Positions 31,801 through 41,700 of a stretch of DNA of 50,244 bases are shown here, in pieces. How positions within the stretch are numbered: the first letter of the stretch is position 1; every line of letters starts with the position of its first letter. The stretch comes from Bacteroidota bacterium (GTDB taxonomy: Bacteria > Bacteroidota > Bacteroidia > NS11-12g > UBA9320): positions 11,321 through 61,564 of the forward strand of contig JAHEGS010000012.1 of NCBI GenBank assembly GCA_024645005.1, read 5' to 3'. A program made the position numbers and the translations under genes. The notes under the pieces were generated by a model that did not search any database, was not told where the DNA came from, and saw only the letters and a list, made by a program, of their open reading frames with translations.

Positions 31801-33573
31801 GTATATGCCATCCAAAATAGCAACACGGATACCATTGTTCTTGAGTTTACTTACGTCAATCGTTTTGGATGTAGAGCTAAGGATACTGTCTCTATTGAAG
31901 TGTCTAAAGTTCCTAAACTTACGTTCTCCTCTCATCGTGACCTTTGCTACGATGAAGGTGATGTTTCTTTGAATAACCTTATGAGTGTCAACCTCACAGA
32001 TGGTATTTGGTCTATCGTTGATGAAGCTGGATACAGAGATACCAATGATTTAGGTGGCATATCCAACAATGCTATCAATACATTTAATAGTGTCCCACTA
32101 GCAAGTTCATCTTCTACTCCTAACTCTTGGAGAATTAGATATACCCATACTGCTACAGGTTGTCCTACATTCAAGGATACAACCTTACGTATCAACCCAT
32201 TACCCAATATCAACCTAACTCCACTCACACCTAATCGTTTGTGTGAAACAGCTATGGATGTTCCCCTTAATGCTACTCCTGCTGGGGGTACTTGGTCGAG
32301 TAACGATCCTGCTGCTATTGTTGGAGGTAATAGCTTCAGCCCAGGCTCTGCTTCCATTGTTGGTAACGGTGATATCATCAAAATCTACTACGATTATACC
32401 GATGCTGCTACGGGTTGTAGCAATAACGACTCAATTGAGGCTCAAGTGGATCCTAAACCTACCATATCTCTCCCTACAAACGCTGTCTACTGTCGTAACA
32501 AGGGTGAAATGGTTATGCCACTTACCCTCCCTATTTCTGCAACCAATAACTCCAGTCTAATCTGGATTCCTACCAACATATATGGCAACAGAGATCGTAT
32601 CAATGCAGGTGCTATTAATAATACTTTAGGTGAAGGTACCATTACCCTTACTCTGCAAAATCAAAAATCAGATACCTTTAGAATTGGTGCTAACGCCGGT
32701 GGTCTTGCCTCTTGCTCAGATGTCAACGGTTCGTTTGAAATTATCATCAACCCCATCCCTGATGCAGTTATTACCAATAGCAACCCCGAAGGTTGTAACC
32801 CCGTAACTACTGATCTAGGTGTGGTTGTTAACAACCAAGTTGATCCTGCTACATCTACCTACTCGTGGAATCTTGGAGATGGAAATACTTCTACTGATGC
32901 TAATAATACCGTCACCTATACAGATGATGGTCAAGCCAATATATCGGTACTTATTACCTCGGATAAGGGATGTGATACCACCATCACTAGTTCGGTACTT
33001 ATCAATCCTATTCCGGTGGCTAGTTTTGTGCCTAACCCAAATAATTACACCACGGCAGCTCTTCCTCGTTTCATATTTACTAATACCAGTACCGTTGATC
33101 CTGTCAATGGTAGTGTCATTAATCAATTCGAGTGGGACTTCGGTGATCCAAATACGACAGATGATGTTTCATCGGAAGAAAACCCATCGCACTACTACCC
33201 TACTGACACTGCTCAATACTGTGTAAACCTTAAGGTGACAACCAACAAAGGGTGCTCGGATGAGTTTAACTCATGTGTAGTTATTGGACCTGATTTGATT
33301 GTATTTATACCCAATGCGTTTACACCGAATACTTCCGGTCCGGACCGAAACGAAGGCTTCAAGGCAACCATCAGTGGTGAAAAAGCTATGGAACTAATCA
33401 TCTTTAACCGTTGGGGTGAAATCATGTTCATCACCAATGATGTCAATGAAAAATGGGATGGTACATACAAAGGTGAGCCTGCTCAACAAGATGTGTATGC
33501 TTACCAACTCAATGTTACTGCTCTCAATGATGAAGTGTACAACTATACTGGCACCATTACTCTTATTCGCTAA
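28885..33573 (+). CDS. Very large T9SS type-B sorted surface protein with Ig/PKD-like repeats (gliding motility-associated C-terminal domain)
   Basis: Signal peptide then ATHMMGADITYRCIDTLKFEITLKWYRDC; Ig-like modules; PKD-like YSWNLGDGNTS and FEWDFGDPN; C-terminus FIPNAFTPN...LIIFNRWGEIMFIT...WDGTYKGEPAQQDVYAYQL. Confidence 0.92.
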   Translation: MAKFLLKRLLFVVFLLPFLFSFNTAKATHMMGADITYRCIDTLKFEITLKWYRDCRGIQLNGAGGLTIRCTSGGSRTATLTLKSIREITPVCATEPSRCSPTNTRGTGEGVEEHTYVGILDFNKSPLNALAKCSGKIVIGGAVNARNGAITTGPSGTLYTDCTIDLNKAPCNTSPALTSEPIAILCCDQPFYFNNGALDTANFDSLSYAWANPQRAYNTNTSYSGTFSYLNPFTVYDPRPNGGSPIPGSNPPIGLYLDPLTGDIVLTPTNCSEVTVAVIEITEWRKNDKGKYEEIGKTRRDMQFIVKSCPGNKPPIVNGPYNYDVCEGNKLCFNVTTNDPVFVPPPPAPLPPADTVTISWNRGIPGATFTVTNPTARLQTGRFCWTPGIGQASQLPYTFTVTARDDACPLNAVSVRAFRIKVKPRAQATIDLDTMDCGVYPVEAVLNDGFKGTASYNWTILDSNNNIVFNKKIATFKSSGNFLSTSGKDTIRFRKGGKYFIQLALNNAPINCPSTIKDTLVVPPLLEADLSIGPDTFVCAGTDIVFRPFLTNYTPPATYQWSTMGVTNDGKFLKNATANPVNNKDTFLLSIPNVQYDTAVSVFIKDGTGCTAEDTIQVFLKSNPIAKLPPDPRICSYDSIKIVPNLDSAYWVDPIQGDTLVQGDTLFKEWFYNGVLFDTQDSVTISQRGTYVIRVVDSLNCVDTDTLYLFVNDTVKAFAGNDTTLCFADTILLKAGGIDTAGNSNTGLYRWSDVTPTNINDIILGTNDQYDIVASDDKEYRLELFITQGGVECFDDDSMNVFVNPLPNIVLGPDESVCCDYGPISLNFKVNTPSGNPSTGSWSCTSTPSLVTNNEFDTDAGCGLIAPPATSINKHAVYTYQEPSTLCVNKDSILITINGLPRMILQDQVYCQDIGAIRLDDDVVISPSNTSLGSPSWRCLDSNSVNNRFVADMLENRGSVFAPDYWLNLSESVYAIQNSNTDTIVLEFTYVNRFGCRAKDTVSIEVSKVPKLTFSSHRDLCYDEGDVSLNNLMSVNLTDGIWSIVDEAGYRDTNDLGGISNNAINTFNSVPLASSSSTPNSWRIRYTHTATGCPTFKDTTLRINPLPNINLTPLTPNRLCETAMDVPLNATPAGGTWSSNDPAAIVGGNSFSPGSASIVGNGDIIKIYYDYTDAATGCSNNDSIEAQVDPKPTISLPTNAVYCRNKGEMVMPLTLPISATNNSSLIWIPTNIYGNRDRINAGAINNTLGEGTITLTLQNQKSDTFRIGANAGGLASCSDVNGSFEIIINPIPDAVITNSNPEGCNPVTTDLGVVVNNQVDPATSTYSWNLGDGNTSTDANNTVTYTDDGQANISVLITSDKGCDTTITSSVLINPIPVASFVPNPNNYTTAALPRFIFTNTSTVDPVNGSVINQFEWDFGDPNTTDDVSSEENPSHYYPTDTAQYCVNLKVTTNKGCSDEFNSCVVIGPDLIVFIPNAFTPNTSGPDRNEGFKATISGEKAMELIIFNRWGEIMFITNDVNEKWDGTYKGEPAQQDVYAYQLNVTALNDEVYNYTGTITLIR

Positions 33574-33597
33574 GTGAAATGGGTCAATAAATTATCT

Positions 33598-33630
33598 AAA
33601 AAAGGAAGTAACATGTTACTTCCTTTTTTT
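33598..33630. terminator. Intrinsic terminator after the large surface-protein gene
   Basis: AAAAAAGGAAGTAACATGTTACTTCCTTTTTTT, 32-bp perfect palindrome ending in a T7 tract. Confidence 0.85.
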
Positions 33631-33712
33631 GTCAGTGAACGATAAAAAAATTTGATCTAATGAAAAAGAAAGACAACATACTTATCATAACTTCGCATTA
33701 GATTATTGAACC

Positions 33713-35923
33713 GTGAAAAACGAAAATTTATCTGAAAATAAAGAAATTGTAAATAAGTATCGTCAGCTACTGAGAGTATCTAAGTGGTCAAGAGAAAAGG
33801 GTGATGTAATAATTATTCGAAAAGCATTTGAAATGGCCATGGAATCTCATAGTCAAATGCGAAGAAAATCTGGCGAACCATACATCTATCATCCAATAGC
33901 TGTAGCCAGAATTGCAGCTGAGGAAATAGGACTTGGCACTACATCCATTGTATGTGCTCTTTTACACGATGTAGTTGAAGATACAGATGTAACTTTAGAT
34001 GATATCCGAGAGGAATTTGGTGATAAAGAAGCAAATATCATTGATGGTCTAACCAAAATATCAGGTGTTTACGATACACATTCTCCGCAAGCTGAAAATT
34101 TCAGAAAAATGCTTTTGACCATGGCAAATGATGTTCGTGTAATTCTCATTAAATTGTGTGATCGACTACACAATATGAGAACACTAGAGCACATGAGTGA
34201 TAAGGGTCAACTCAAAATAGCATCTGAAACTAACTTTATATATGCACCATTAGCACACCGACTTGGTCTATATGCCATTAAAACTGAACTAGAAGACTTA
34301 TCATTAAAATACACTCAACCTGCTCTTTATCAGGACTTAAAGCATCAATTGAATGCTACTAAAGAGCAAAGAAACAGGTACATACGATCATTCATAAAAC
34401 CCATAAAAGTTGAATTAGAAGAGCTTGGCGTAAATTATGAAATAAAAGGAAGACCGAAATCCATATACAGTATCTATTCCAAAATGATCTCAAAAAAATT
34501 GGAGTTTGAGGATGTTTACGACTTATTTGCTATTCGAGTCATTTTAGATAGTGAACCAGAAGATGAAAAAATGGATTGCTGGAATGTTTACTCAATTATT
34601 ACAGGTATTTTTAAACCCAACCCTGAACGATTAAGAGATTGGATTAGCATACCCAAAAGTAATGGTTATGAGAGTTTACACACAACTGTTATGGGACCAA
34701 AAGGACAATGGGTTGAAGTCCAAATTCGAAGCAAAAGAATGGATGCTATTGCTGAGAAAGGATATGCTGCTCACTGGAAATATAAACAACACAAAAACAC
34801 TCAGGAATCAAGTAATAGTCTAGATAATTGGTTAAAGCAAATTAGAGAAATCATCGAAAATCAAGAAAGTAATGCACTCGATTTTTTGGATGAATTCAAA
34901 ATGAATTTATATGCTAAAGAAGTTTTTGCATTTACACCTAAGGGGCTCCTCAAAAAACTTCCTAAAGGTTCTACCTCTCTTGATTTTGCATTTGATATTC
35001 ACACCGAAGTTGGAGCAAAATGTCTAGGTGCTAAAGTCAATGGAAAATTGGTGCCCTTAAGTTATGAAATTCAGAATGGTGATCAAGTTGAAATACTCAC
35101 ATCTGCAAAACAGAAACCCAATAAAGACTGGTTAAGTTTTGTAAAAACATCCAAGGCAAAAAACAAAATCAAACAAAGCCTTAAAGACGAGAAAAGAGCA
35201 GTTGCCTCAATTGGTAAAGAATCCCTTTCTCGAAAAATGAAAAATTCTGGTTTTGAATACACTACACAAAACTTAAATAAGCTAGTAAGGTTTTTTGATG
35301 TAGATGACGAACTTGAATTAAATTATAAAATTGGTTCTGGAACACTTGATAAGGAAAAAATAAAACTCCACGATATTTTAATCGAAACAAAATCGGTACA
35401 TAAACCTGGAACAGATCGTCGAGAAACTAAAACTGAAAAAACAAATCCCTCTAAAGAACTCATTATTGGCGATGCATCCATTAATTTTGATTATGTATTA
35501 GCTGCTTGTTGCAACCCAATACCTGGCGATCAAGTTGTTGGATTTATAACGGTAGGTGGAGAGGTAAAAATACATCAGACCAATTGCAAAAATGCTCAAA
35601 ACCTGATGTCAAAATATGGATATCGCATCATTAAAGCTCGATGGGCTGATCAAGCAATCTCTACTGAATATTTTGAAGCAACCATTGAAATTACTGGAAT
35701 TGATTCATTAGGTCTCGTAAGTAAAGTTACTGACATTATTTCCAAACAGTTGAAAGTAAACATGAAATCCATCAGTTTTGAATCATTGGATGGGACATTT
35801 GTTGGTAAATTAAAATTAAATGTGTCTGACAAACATCACTTGGAACAACTTATGAGTGAGTTAAGTGGTATAGACCAATATATAAAAGTAAACAGAGTAG
35901 CCTTAGAACACGATACTAACTAG
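33713..35923 (+). CDS. Bifunctional (p)ppGpp synthetase/hydrolase (RelA/SpoT family)
   Basis: YIYHPIAVARI, LLHDVVEDTDV, LCDRLHNMRTL, RPKSIYSIYSKM, TGS and ACT domains; GTG start. Confidence 0.95.
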   Translation: MKNENLSENKEIVNKYRQLLRVSKWSREKGDVIIIRKAFEMAMESHSQMRRKSGEPYIYHPIAVARIAAEEIGLGTTSIVCALLHDVVEDTDVTLDDIREEFGDKEANIIDGLTKISGVYDTHSPQAENFRKMLLTMANDVRVILIKLCDRLHNMRTLEHMSDKGQLKIASETNFIYAPLAHRLGLYAIKTELEDLSLKYTQPALYQDLKHQLNATKEQRNRYIRSFIKPIKVELEELGVNYEIKGRPKSIYSIYSKMISKKLEFEDVYDLFAIRVILDSEPEDEKMDCWNVYSIITGIFKPNPERLRDWISIPKSNGYESLHTTVMGPKGQWVEVQIRSKRMDAIAEKGYAAHWKYKQHKNTQESSNSLDNWLKQIREIIENQESNALDFLDEFKMNLYAKEVFAFTPKGLLKKLPKGSTSLDFAFDIHTEVGAKCLGAKVNGKLVPLSYEIQNGDQVEILTSAKQKPNKDWLSFVKTSKAKNKIKQSLKDEKRAVASIGKESLSRKMKNSGFEYTTQNLNKLVRFFDVDDELELNYKIGSGTLDKEKIKLHDILIETKSVHKPGTDRRETKTEKTNPSKELIIGDASINFDYVLAACCNPIPGDQVVGFITVGGEVKIHQTNCKNAQNLMSKYGYRIIKARWADQAISTEYFEATIEITGIDSLGLVSKVTDIISKQLKVNMKSISFESLDGTFVGKLKLNVSDKHHLEQLMSELSGIDQYIKVNRVALEHDTN

Positions 35924-35927
35924 AGAA

Positions 35928-36425
35928 ATGGAAGATTTAGAAACCATAAAAGAGGATGTAAAACAACTCTTTACAGCCTATTTAGAGAAAAAAGGGCAGC
36001 GTAGAACCCCTGAACGTTATGCAATTCTTGATGAAATTTATAGCAATAAAAAACATTTTGATGTAGATACGCTATACGTCCAAATGAAAAATAGAAATTA
36101 TCATGTAAGCAGAGCTACAGTATATAATACACTTGATCTTTTACAAGAATGTAGTCTAGTAATCAAACACCAATTTGGACAAAATATGGCCCAGTTTGAA
36201 CAAGCTTATGGATACAAACAACACGATCACATCATTTGTAATACATGTAGTAAAGTGATGGAATTTTGTGACCCTCGTATTCAGCAAATAACTACTAAAA
36301 TGGCTGAGTTACTCAATTTTGAAGTTTCTAGACACTCACTGAATCTATACGGAGATCCAAAAGTGGACAAACATGGACTATGTATAAACTGTGACAATCA
36401 AGTAAAAGTTGTAGATATAAAATAA
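35928..36425 (+). CDS. fur: Fur family transcriptional regulator
   Basis: GQRRTPERYAILDEIY, VSRATVYNTLDLL, HDHIICNTCSKVMEF. Confidence 0.9.
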   Translation: MEDLETIKEDVKQLFTAYLEKKGQRRTPERYAILDEIYSNKKHFDVDTLYVQMKNRNYHVSRATVYNTLDLLQECSLVIKHQFGQNMAQFEQAYGYKQHDHIICNTCSKVMEFCDPRIQQITTKMAELLNFEVSRHSLNLYGDPKVDKHGLCINCDNQVKVVDIK

Positions 36426-37691
36426 ATGGTAGACGTATTATTAGGACTCCAGTGGGGAGATGAAGGAAAAGGTAAAATTGCAGACTACCTAACACCAAGA
36501 TATAACGTAGTCGCACGATTTCAAGGTGGTCCAAATGCGGGTCATTCACTTGAATTCAATGGGATGAAGCATGTTCTAAACACCATTCCCTCAGGAATAT
36601 TCCATGATAACTGTGTAAACATTATTGGCAATGGCGTTGTAATAGACCCAGTATTATTCATGGCAGAAATAGATCGTACAGTTGCTGCTGGTGCTGATGT
36701 TATGAAAAACTTAAGAATTTCATATAAAGCCCACATCATTATGCCAACTCACAAAATCTTGGATGCTGCAAGTGAATGGAGTAAAGGTGATAAAAAAATA
36801 GGAAGTACATTGCGTGGTATTGGGCCAACCTACCGCGAAAAGATTGGTCGTGGTGGATTACGAATTGGTGAAATATTTGCTCCCAACTTCGAACAAAATT
36901 ACCATGAAAAGAAAATGAGATCTCTCCAACTGGTTGAACAATTTGGATTTACAGACTTTGACTTAGAAAGTATGGAAGAAGAATTTTTCACGGCCGTTGA
37001 CAGACTCCGTAAATTTAAATTTGTAAATAGCGAATACCTCATCAATAAACACATCGCTAATAATGACAAAATTCTTGCCGAAGGTGCACAGGGTAGCATG
37101 CTTGATATTGATTTTGGATCATATCCATTTGTTACTTCAAGCAATACAACCGTTGGTGGCGTATCTACAGGACTTGGGATAGCACCTAAACATATTAACA
37201 AGGTAATTGGTATTTTTAAAGCCTACTGTACTCGTGTTGGTGGAGGACCATTCCCTTCTGAGCTTGACAACGAAATTGGTCAGCGAATTCGTGATGTTGG
37301 CAATGAATATGGAGCAACTACTGGCAGACCAAGAAGAACTGGATGGTTAGATTTAGTCGCCTTAAAATATGCCATTATGCTTAGTGGTGTCGACGAACTT
37401 TGTATGATGAAGGCTGACTGCTTAAGCGGTTTTGATGAAGTACTAGTTGGGACTAGTTATAAAGGTGACCTAATGGAGACCAATGAAGTTCCATTTGATT
37501 TGAATGTTGATAATTTCAAATCACAATACGAATCTCATCCTGGCTGGCACGAGGATATCACTCAGATTAAAAACCATACTGCTCTACCTCAAACATTTAA
37601 AGACTATATTCAAGCGATTGAGCAGCAGATAAACACCCCAATAAGTATCATATCCGTAGGACCCGGAAGAGATCAAACCATAAAAAAATAG
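36426..37691 (+). CDS. purA: Adenylosuccinate synthase
   Basis: VDVLLGLQWGDEGKGKIADYL, GGPNAGHSL, GSTLRGIGPTYREK, EGAQGSMLDIDFGSYPFVTSSNT. Confidence 0.97.
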   Translation: MVDVLLGLQWGDEGKGKIADYLTPRYNVVARFQGGPNAGHSLEFNGMKHVLNTIPSGIFHDNCVNIIGNGVVIDPVLFMAEIDRTVAAGADVMKNLRISYKAHIIMPTHKILDAASEWSKGDKKIGSTLRGIGPTYREKIGRGGLRIGEIFAPNFEQNYHEKKMRSLQLVEQFGFTDFDLESMEEEFFTAVDRLRKFKFVNSEYLINKHIANNDKILAEGAQGSMLDIDFGSYPFVTSSNTTVGGVSTGLGIAPKHINKVIGIFKAYCTRVGGGPFPSELDNEIGQRIRDVGNEYGATTGRPRRTGWLDLVALKYAIMLSGVDELCMMKADCLSGFDEVLVGTSYKGDLMETNEVPFDLNVDNFKSQYESHPGWHEDITQIKNHTALPQTFKDYIQAIEQQINTPISIISVGPGRDQTIKK

Positions 37692-37692
37692 T

Positions 37693-38568
37693 ATGAACGC
37701 ATTTATTTTTCCTGGACAAGGAGCCCAGTTTGTTGGAATGGGGCAAGAACTATACAATTCTAATAACGATGCCAAAATTCTTTTTGACAAAGCCAATGAA
37801 ATATTGGGATTTGAAATTACAAAGGAAATGTTTGAAGGAACAGCCGAGGGTTTAAAACAAACCAAAATTACTCAGCCTTCCGTATTTCTTCATTCCGTTA
37901 TTTTAGCCAAAACACTACCCCATTTCAAACCCGATATGGTTGCTGGTCACAGCTTGGGTGAATTATCCGCTCTTGTAGCTAATGAGACATTAAACTTTGA
38001 GGATGGCCTCAAGCTTGTTGCTGTAAGAGCACAAGCAATGCAAAAAGCATGTGAAATAAATCCAAGTACGATGGCTGCAATCATTGGTTTGGAGGATTCC
38101 ATAATTGAAGAAGTTTGTAACAGTATCGATGAAATTGTTGTTGCAGCAAACTATAATTGCCCTGGACAACTAGTGATATCTGGAAGTAACTCTGGCATCG
38201 ATAAGGCATGTAAAATGCTCACAGAAAAAGGTGCACGAAGAGCGTTAAAACTCCCTGTTGGTGGAGCTTTTCACTCACCACTCATGGAACCTGCAAGAGA
38301 AGAATTAGCTGAAGCTATCGAAGCTACTGTTTTTAACACCCCCACTTGTCCAATCTATCAAAACGTGAGCACAAAAGCTGAGACAGATATTCAACGAATT
38401 AAAGAAAATTTAATTGCTCAATTAACTGCTCCTGTAAAATGGACTCAATCTGTTGAAAATATGATAGCTACAGGTGCTACTAAATTTACCGAAGTTGGTC
38501 CTGGGAAAGCTCTGCAAGGAATGTTGATTAAGATTAACAAAGAAGTAGAACGAGCAGGAATTAGCTAA
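37693..38568 (+). CDS. fabD: Malonyl-CoA:ACP transacylase
   Basis: AFIFPGQGAQFVGMG, AGHSLGELSAL, PVGGAFHSPLM. Confidence 0.95.
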   Translation: MNAFIFPGQGAQFVGMGQELYNSNNDAKILFDKANEILGFEITKEMFEGTAEGLKQTKITQPSVFLHSVILAKTLPHFKPDMVAGHSLGELSALVANETLNFEDGLKLVAVRAQAMQKACEINPSTMAAIIGLEDSIIEEVCNSIDEIVVAANYNCPGQLVISGSNSGIDKACKMLTEKGARRALKLPVGGAFHSPLMEPAREELAEAIEATVFNTPTCPIYQNVSTKAETDIQRIKENLIAQLTAPVKWTQSVENMIATGATKFTEVGPGKALQGMLIKINKEVERAGIS

Positions 38569-38578
38569 CGCTCTCATC

Positions 38579-38613
38579 TAATATTGTAAATAACTACGTT
38601 ACTTACAATATTA
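38579..38613. terminator. Long hairpin after fabD, possible terminator or regulatory element
   Basis: TAATATTGTAA-a-TAAC-tac-GTTA-c-TTACAATATTA, 15 paired bases with one mismatch; no T tract. Confidence 0.5.
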
Positions 38614-38735
38614 CACAAGTATGAAATTACAATCACTAGCCTATTACATGACAAATGTAAATTGTCATTTATTTTTTGCTGAATTTATTGATTAATTTAA
38701 CGCATAAACGTTAGACAAATTAAAAAGTAACATTG

Positions 38736-38758
38736 CTTATAGTTTTTTTTACTATAAG
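38736..38758. promoter_or_regulatory. Candidate operator upstream of susC operon
   Basis: CTTATAGT-TTTTTTT-ACTATAAG, perfect 8-bp inverted repeat; 21/23 identical to 50114-50136. Confidence 0.7.
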
Positions 38759-38765
38759 TTATTTA

Positions 38766-38773
38766 TATATTCG
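38766..38773 (+). promoter_or_regulatory. Probable -7 box of susC promoter
   Basis: TATATTCG, one mismatch to TAnnTTTG. Confidence 0.4.
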
Positions 38774-38794
38774 CCACTGTAACTAAAATTTTTT

Positions 38795-41700
38795 ATGTTA
38801 AACAGAAGTTTAAATCTAATAATAGCAACCTCTTTATCTCTATTTTCTTTTGGGCAAACTGGAAGTGTATCAGGAGTTGTATCTGACAGTTTGGGTCAGA
38901 GAATCATGGGTGCAGCAATCGTTGTTAAAGGGACCAATTCAGGAAGCATCACCGATGAGAATGGAAATTACAGAATTGCGAATGTTGACCTTACAAATGC
39001 TACCTTGGTAGCCTCTTATTCGGGTTACAAAACCAAAACAATTAAAGTTAAAGGTCGCAAAACAATTAATATTATGCTATCTGATGCATCTCTTGGTCTA
39101 GGTCAAGTCATGGTTGTGGGATACGGTACTGCTACAAAAAAAGAATTTACTGGAGCCAGTGCTAATGTAATTGGAGAAGATCTGCAACGTTTAAATATTC
39201 CAAGAATAGACCAAGCACTGCAAGGTCAAGTATCTGGGGTAAATATCAATACTAATTCAGGATCACCAGGAGGTTCATCGAGTATTCGAATTCGTGGTCT
39301 TTCTACATTTGGCGATAACGATCCATTAATTCTTGTAGATGGTGTTGTCTATGATTCTGAAGGATTAAACGCTCTTAACCCCAACGATATTGAATCAGTC
39401 AATGTATTAAAAGATGCAACCGCAGGAATCTATGGTGTAAGGGCAGCCAATGGTGTTATCTTAATAGAAACGAAAAAAGGAAGAAGAAATGTCAAGCCCA
39501 AAATTGAACTGAGTGCATACACAGGTGTTCAACAAGCCACAAAAAAATTAAATGTTCTAAATGCAAGAGAATATGCTGTTCTAAAGAACGAGATGTTTGC
39601 AAATGGTAATAATCCTCTTCCCTTTGCTAATACAAACCTTGGTGAAGGTACAGATTGGCAAGATGCTGTTTTTCAGGATGCCCAAGTCCAGAACTATAAC
39701 GTAACAGTCACTGGTGGAACTGAAAAAACAACTTACTCTATTGGTGGAAGTTATTTTTCTCAAGATGGAATTGTTGGTCTAGATAAGTCAAACTTTACTC
39801 GTTTTAATGGTCGTGTAAACTTAAATACAGAGATGAGTGATAGGCTTAGACTTTCAAGTGTATTTTTATACACCAATGAAGAACGACAAGCTCTACCTGA
39901 AAATGGAATAGGTTCAGTTCTTTACAACACAATTAATGCCTTCCCAACAGATCCTATCAAAGACGGAAATGGAGAATTTACTTATTTAGAAGAAGTAAGT
40001 GATATTATCAACCCCATTGCCCAAATGCAAAACACCTATAATACTTCTTGGGTAGATAAATTAGTAGGAAAAGAAGAGATCGCCTTTGACATCACAGATA
40101 ACCTAACTTTTACTAATAGATTCAATTACAACTACGCTGTAGTTGATAATAAGATATTCTCCCCTCTTGTATGGTATGGACCTGGGAAAGCTCAAAATAC
40201 AGCAATCAATGCTGATTTAGATCCAACATTAGTTGAGATTGCACCTGGAAGTACCATTGAACGTGGTGCTAGTGTCTACGAGGGTAGGTCAACATATAGT
40301 GATGTTAACTTTGAGAGTTTTATAAACCACGATACGAAATTTAATGAAATTCATACCCTAAAAACAACTGCAGGTGTATCTATATTCAGTAGAAACGGAA
40401 AAGGACTTGGAGGAACTGCTTATAATATTCCAAATAATTCTGTGGATTACGCAGACATTTCAGCAAATCTTGCACCAGGTGGTTTTCTTAATAATACAAA
40501 CTCGTTTCAATTTCAAGAACGATTAGTATCGGCATTCGTTCGAGCACAATATAAATATGGCACAAAATACAACGGTTCACTAATCGTAAGACGAGATGGA
40601 TCTTCAAAATTTGGACCCAACAATCGATTTGGTTTCTTTCCTACGGTCTCTGGTTCATGGTTATTATCAGAAGAAGATTTTTATAATATAGACCGAATTA
40701 AGTTCTTCAAACTCCGATTAAGTTATGGAGTCAGTGGAAATGACCAGATTGCCAACTTTGCATATCGAGGTCTACTTAATGGTGAGGGTGTATATGTATT
40801 TGATGACATCATCACAACAGGTGCTGCTATTGGTAGAGCTGCCAACCCTGACTTAAAATGGGAAACTACCCGCCAGTTCAACGTTGGTGCAGATTTAAAA
40901 ATTCTTCACACATTTGATTTGACACTTAATTACTTTATCAAAAACACAAAAGATTTATTGTTTCAACCTGACGTATCAGGTGTACTTGGAACGGCAGGAG
41001 CAGGTAGCTACCCTCCAATTATTAATGCTGGAGATGTATCTAACAAGGGATTAGAAATTGAGCTGGGATATGCTATGAAACCAGGTAAAAAGTTCAACCT
41101 AAGTACAAATATCAATGCAACATTTATTAAAAATGAAGTAGTCAAAATCCCAACCGGTATTGACTTCCTCCCTGGTGCATCATTTGGAGTTGGCGGTAAC
41201 ATTGCCACACGTTTTGAGCGAGGATTTCCAATCGGATATTTTATCGGTTATGAAACTGATGGAATATTCCAAACCCAAGAAGAAATCGACAATTCACCCG
41301 TAACACAGGAAGGGGCTGTTCCAGGAGATTTAAGATTTGTTGATCAAGATGGTGATGGAAAAATCAACTTTAATGACGATTCTGATAAGACAATGATTGG
41401 CACTCCAATTCCTAAAGTAACCATCGGATATAATATAAATATCAGCTACGAAGGATTTGATTTATCCGGAAATTTCTTTGCTGCTCTAGGACAAGATATT
41501 GTTCGTAACTATGAACGTCAACAGCCTTTTGCTAACCAACTCAACTACAACATAGATCGTTGGACTGGAGAAAACACAACTAATGTAAATCCTAGACTAA
41601 CAACCGAATTAAACAGAAATACTATTTTCTCAGACTATTTTGTGGAGGACGGATCATTTTTGAGACTGAAGAACCTTCAAGTTGGATATACATTCAACCC

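Noticed and set aside
28885-33573. Many long antisense/alternate-frame ORFs (e.g. 29011-29226, 30910-31191, 31947-32381, 32819-33226)
   Set aside because: All lie inside one strongly supported coding frame with recognisable domains; low-complexity translations without family motifs. Treated as compositional shadows.
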